Shown: positions 15,579-17,108 of the stretch, piece by piece
How the letters are laid out: each line of letters begins with the position of its first letter
How positions within the stretch are numbered: position 1 is the first letter of the stretch
Notes under the pieces: model-generated
Database searches by the model: none
What the model was told of the DNA's origin: nothing
The model's input: only the letters and a program-made list of their open reading frames with translations
Made by a program: the position numbers and the translations under genes
Assembly: GCA_046596415.1 (NCBI GenBank)
Contig: JBKJML010000254.1
Span: 1 to 17,108 of the forward strand
Reading direction: 5' to 3'
DNA length: 17,108 nucleotides
DNA from: JBKJML01 sp046596415
Lineage (GTDB): Bacteria > Actinomycetota > Thermoleophilia > Gaiellales > Gaiellaceae

Positions 15579-15590
15579 TACGATGTGGCG
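15579..15590 (+). promoter_or_regulatory. Candidate leaderless -10 TACGAT
   Basis: TACGAT (15579-15584) is followed by 6 nt and GTG 15591, the same spacing as at 12688 and 14538. This supports GTG 15591 over GTG 15585 as the start. TTACAT (15553-15558) is a weak, distant -35 candidate. Confidence 0.35.
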
Positions 15591-15998
15591 GTGCCGGACG
15601 AGACCGAGGAAAACGGGGCGGAAGCAGGGATTTCTCCGACCCCGGCAGTGGATGTGCCGGCGCTCTACGCGCGCCTCCGCGACGAGGTGGCCCGTTCGGG
15701 CGCCGCGCCGTACGCGACGCATGTCGACGGGCCGCTCGAACGGCGGGCCGCGCGAGACGCCGCCGAACGGCTCTGGCCGGTCAGCGCCGACCGCGGCCTT
15801 CGCCTCCGGCCCGGGCTCCGCGGCGGCCTCGGCACCCCGGTCAAGGCGATCCTCCGCAAGTTGATGCGCTGGTACGTCGAGCCGCTCGCCTACGACCAGC
15901 GTGCGTTCAACGCGGCCGCGTTGCGGCTGCTCGACGACCTCCAGGAGCAGGTCGACCGGCTGGAGGCCGAGGTCCGCGAGCTTCGCGGCTCCCGATGA
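15591..15998 (+). CDS. Small coiled-coil protein of polysaccharide loci (hypothetical)
   Basis: A 135-aa soluble protein from GTG 15591 (137 aa if GTG 15585 is used), with no catalytic motif I can identify. The first 20 residues are acidic and disordered-looking. Residues 23-62 look helical (VPALYARLRDEVARSG, then RRAARDAAERLW). A basic amphipathic stretch, VKAILRKLMRWYVEPLAYDQ (84-103), is followed by RAFNAAALRLLDDL and a coiled coil with L114, L117, V121, L124, V128 and L131 on a heptad grid. The RWYVEP-x4-Q-x2-FN pattern is one I recall from stalk segments preceding methyltransferase or glycosyltransferase domains in actinobacterial surface-glycan loci. Here it stands alone. The stop overlaps the next GT4 start as ATGA. 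A scaffold or membrane-apposition role is conjecture. Confidence 0.75.
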   Translation: MPDETEENGAEAGISPTPAVDVPALYARLRDEVARSGAAPYATHVDGPLERRAARDAAERLWPVSADRGLRLRPGLRGGLGTPVKAILRKLMRWYVEPLAYDQRAFNAAALRLLDDLQEQVDRLEAEVRELRGSR

Positions 15999-17023
15999 GG
16001 ATCGCCGTCTGCTCGCCGCAGGTGCCGTTCGCGCGCGGCGGGGCGGAGCTCCTCGCGGAGCGGCTGACCCACGAGCTGACAGCGCGCGGGCACGAGGCCG
16101 ATCTCGTCACCGTCCCGTTTCGCTGGTACCCGCGCGAGCGCGTCCTCACCAACGCCTTTCTCTGGCGGATGGTCGACCTCGACGAGGTCGACGGGCGACC
16201 GGTCGACCTGGTGATCGCCACCAAGTTCCCGTCCTACGTCGTGCGCCATCCGAACAAGGTCGCCTGGCTCGTGCACCAGTTTCGCCAGGCCTACGAGCTC
16301 GACGGCACGGAGCTCGGCCAGTTCGACGAAACACCCACCGACCGCGCGATCCGCCGTCGGATCCACGAGCTCGACCGCCGCTCGCTCGGCGAGGCCCGCA
16401 AGCTCTTCGCCATCTCCGGCAACGTCTCGGGACGGCTCGAGCGGACGCTCGGCCTCGAGTCCGAGGTGCTGCTCCCACCTCCGCAGGAGCTGCCCTACCG
16501 GTTCGAGCGGTACGGCGACTTCGTGCTCTCGGTCAACCGGCTTGACCGGGCGAAGCGGATCGACTTGCTGCTCGAGGCAGCGGCGCTCGACCCCGGGCTC
16601 ACGGTCGCGATCGCCGGCGACGGCCCGGACCGGGAGCGGCTCGAGGCGCTCGCCACCGAGCGGGGGCTCGACGGTCGCGCGCGTTTCCTCGGGCGGGTCG
16701 GCGACGAGGAGCTCGCGGAGCTCTACGCGACCTGCCTCGCCGTCTACTACGCGCCGGTCGACGAGGACTACGGGATGGTCCCGTACGAGGCCTACCGGGC
16801 AGAGAAGCCCGTGGTCACGACGAGCGATGCAGGCTGGGTCACGGTCGCCGTCGAGGACCGGCGCACTGGGCTCGTCTGCGAGCCGCGCGCGGCGGCCGTC
16901 GCCGAGGCGTTCGCCTGGCTGCGTGAGCATCCCGACGAGACCGGCGCCTACGGCCGCGCGGGCCGCGCGGTGTCCGAGCGCCTGACGTGGCAGCATGTCG
17001 TCGAGAGGCTCCTCTCGGCATGA
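15995..17023 (+). CDS. GT4 family glycosyltransferase
   Basis: GT-B glycosyltransferase of 342 aa. The N-terminal domain starts MRIAVCSPQVPFARGGAELL (1-20) with the GGAE nucleotide-proximal loop, then DLVIATKFPSYVVRHPNKVA (71-90) and WLVHQFRQAYEL (91-102). The donor domain has DFVLSVNRLDRAKRIDLLLE (175-194), VAIAGDGPDRERLEAL (204-219), RFLGRVGDEELAELY (230-244), and the EX7E motif EDYGMVPYE (E257, E265). ATGA overlaps at both ends couple it to the small coiled-coil protein upstream and to another GT4 gene downstream, so the three are one operon. Its length is normal, and the exact donor is unknown. Confidence 0.9.
   Translation: MRIAVCSPQVPFARGGAELLAERLTHELTARGHEADLVTVPFRWYPRERVLTNAFLWRMVDLDEVDGRPVDLVIATKFPSYVVRHPNKVAWLVHQFRQAYELDGTELGQFDETPTDRAIRRRIHELDRRSLGEARKLFAISGNVSGRLERTLGLESEVLLPPPQELPYRFERYGDFVLSVNRLDRAKRIDLLLEAAALDPGLTVAIAGDGPDRERLEALATERGLDGRARFLGRVGDEELAELYATCLAVYYAPVDEDYGMVPYEAYRAEKPVVTTSDAGWVTVAVEDRRTGLVCEPRAAAVAEAFAWLREHPDETGAYGRAGRAVSERLTWQHVVERLLSA
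17002..17017 (+). repeat. Perfect 7-bp inverted repeat over the last gene's ribosome binding region
   Basis: CGAGAGG, two bases, CCTCTCG, ending 2 nt before ATG 17020. As RNA it would fold as a 6-bp stem with a 4-nt loop and hide GAGAGG, the only Shine-Dalgarno-like sequence for the following gene. It lies inside the preceding coding sequence, so chance codon use could also explain it. Confidence 0.4.
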
Positions 17024-17108
17024 AGGTCGCCTACTTCTCGCCGATGCCGCCAGAGCGGTCGGGGATCGCGGACTACAGCGCTCTGCTCGTGCCGGCCCTC
17101 CGCGAGCG
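17020..17108 (+). CDS. GT4 family glycosyltransferase, N-terminal fragment (runs off the window)
   Basis: Only the first 29 codons are present. They read MKVAYFSPMPPERSGIADYS and continue ALLVPALRER. The SPMPPERSGIADYS pattern is the characteristic first-strand and loop of GT4 enzymes in surface-glycan clusters. The ATG overlaps the stop of the previous gene as ATGA. The remainder lies beyond the right edge. Confidence 0.75.
   Translation, partial: MKVAYFSPMPPERSGIADYSALLVPALRE

Noticed and set aside
1..17108. CRISPR arrays, tRNA/rRNA genes, transposases, integrases, toxin-antitoxin or defence genes
   Set aside because: Looked for on both strands; no repeat-spacer pattern, cloverleaf or relevant protein family found. 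The window is a glycan biosynthesis locus.

Overview
The window is very GC-rich (about 70% by eye), almost wholly coding, and uses GTG/TTG as well as ATG starts. Most uncoupled genes lack a Shine-Dalgarno sequence and instead carry a TANNNT hexamer 6-10 nt before the start codon. This points to a high-GC actinobacterium. An environmental Thermoleophilia-type lineage is a guess from codon style only, since no rRNA or marker gene is present. I see no tRNA, rRNA, CRISPR array, transposase or insertion sequence, and no gene-free stretch longer than about 35 bases between genes (78 bases at the left edge, if the first gene starts at 79).

The locus is a cell-surface polysaccharide / glycoconjugate gene cluster of 18 genes in seven strand-alternating blocks. 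(1) 79-918 (+): a rhamnosyltransferase-like GT2 enzyme. (2) 3699 down to 923 (-): a polyprenyl-phosphate-sugar-synthase-type GT2, a flippase-like membrane protein, and an NAD-dependent sugar epimerase of the dTDP-rhamnose 4-epimerase type. (3) 3724-7498 (+): the initiating polyprenyl glycosylphosphotransferase, a CgeB-like glycosyltransferase, a second DPM1-type GT2, and a small DUF2304 membrane protein. (4) 11181 down to 7483 (-): a GDP-mannose-4,6-dehydratase-like SDR, a GDP-L-fucose-synthase-like SDR, and a large membrane protein with a GT-C look plus a C-terminal Fn3-like domain. (5) 11203-13467 (+): a Wzx/MurJ-like flippase and a SAM methyltransferase. (6) 14516 down to 13464 (-): a GT4 glycosyltransferase. 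(7) 14538 to the right edge (+): canonical GDP-mannose 4,6-dehydratase, a small coiled-coil protein, a GT4 enzyme, and the start of another GT4 enzyme.

A working model (inference): the phosphotransferase at 3724 loads the first sugar on undecaprenyl phosphate. The GT2/GT4 enzymes extend it with deoxyhexoses made by the SDR genes, the methyltransferase modifies or caps it, and the MOP-family flippase moves the lipid-linked glycan across the membrane. Separately, two DPM-type GT2 enzymes, a flippase-like LPG_synthase_TM protein and the GT-C-like protein could form a polyprenyl-phosphate-sugar branch that adds side groups outside the membrane. No Wzy polymerase, Wzz/Wzc regulator or ABC exporter is recognisable here, so the cluster probably continues beyond both edges.

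The most notable non-gene signals are the near-universal TANNNT-N6-10-start arrangement, which suggests leaderless or very short-leader transcripts, and two divergent intergenic gaps whose only -10-like element is a symmetric TANNNTA heptamer readable on both strands. Gene ends are very tight: two convergent genes share a CTAG as their overlapping stop codons.
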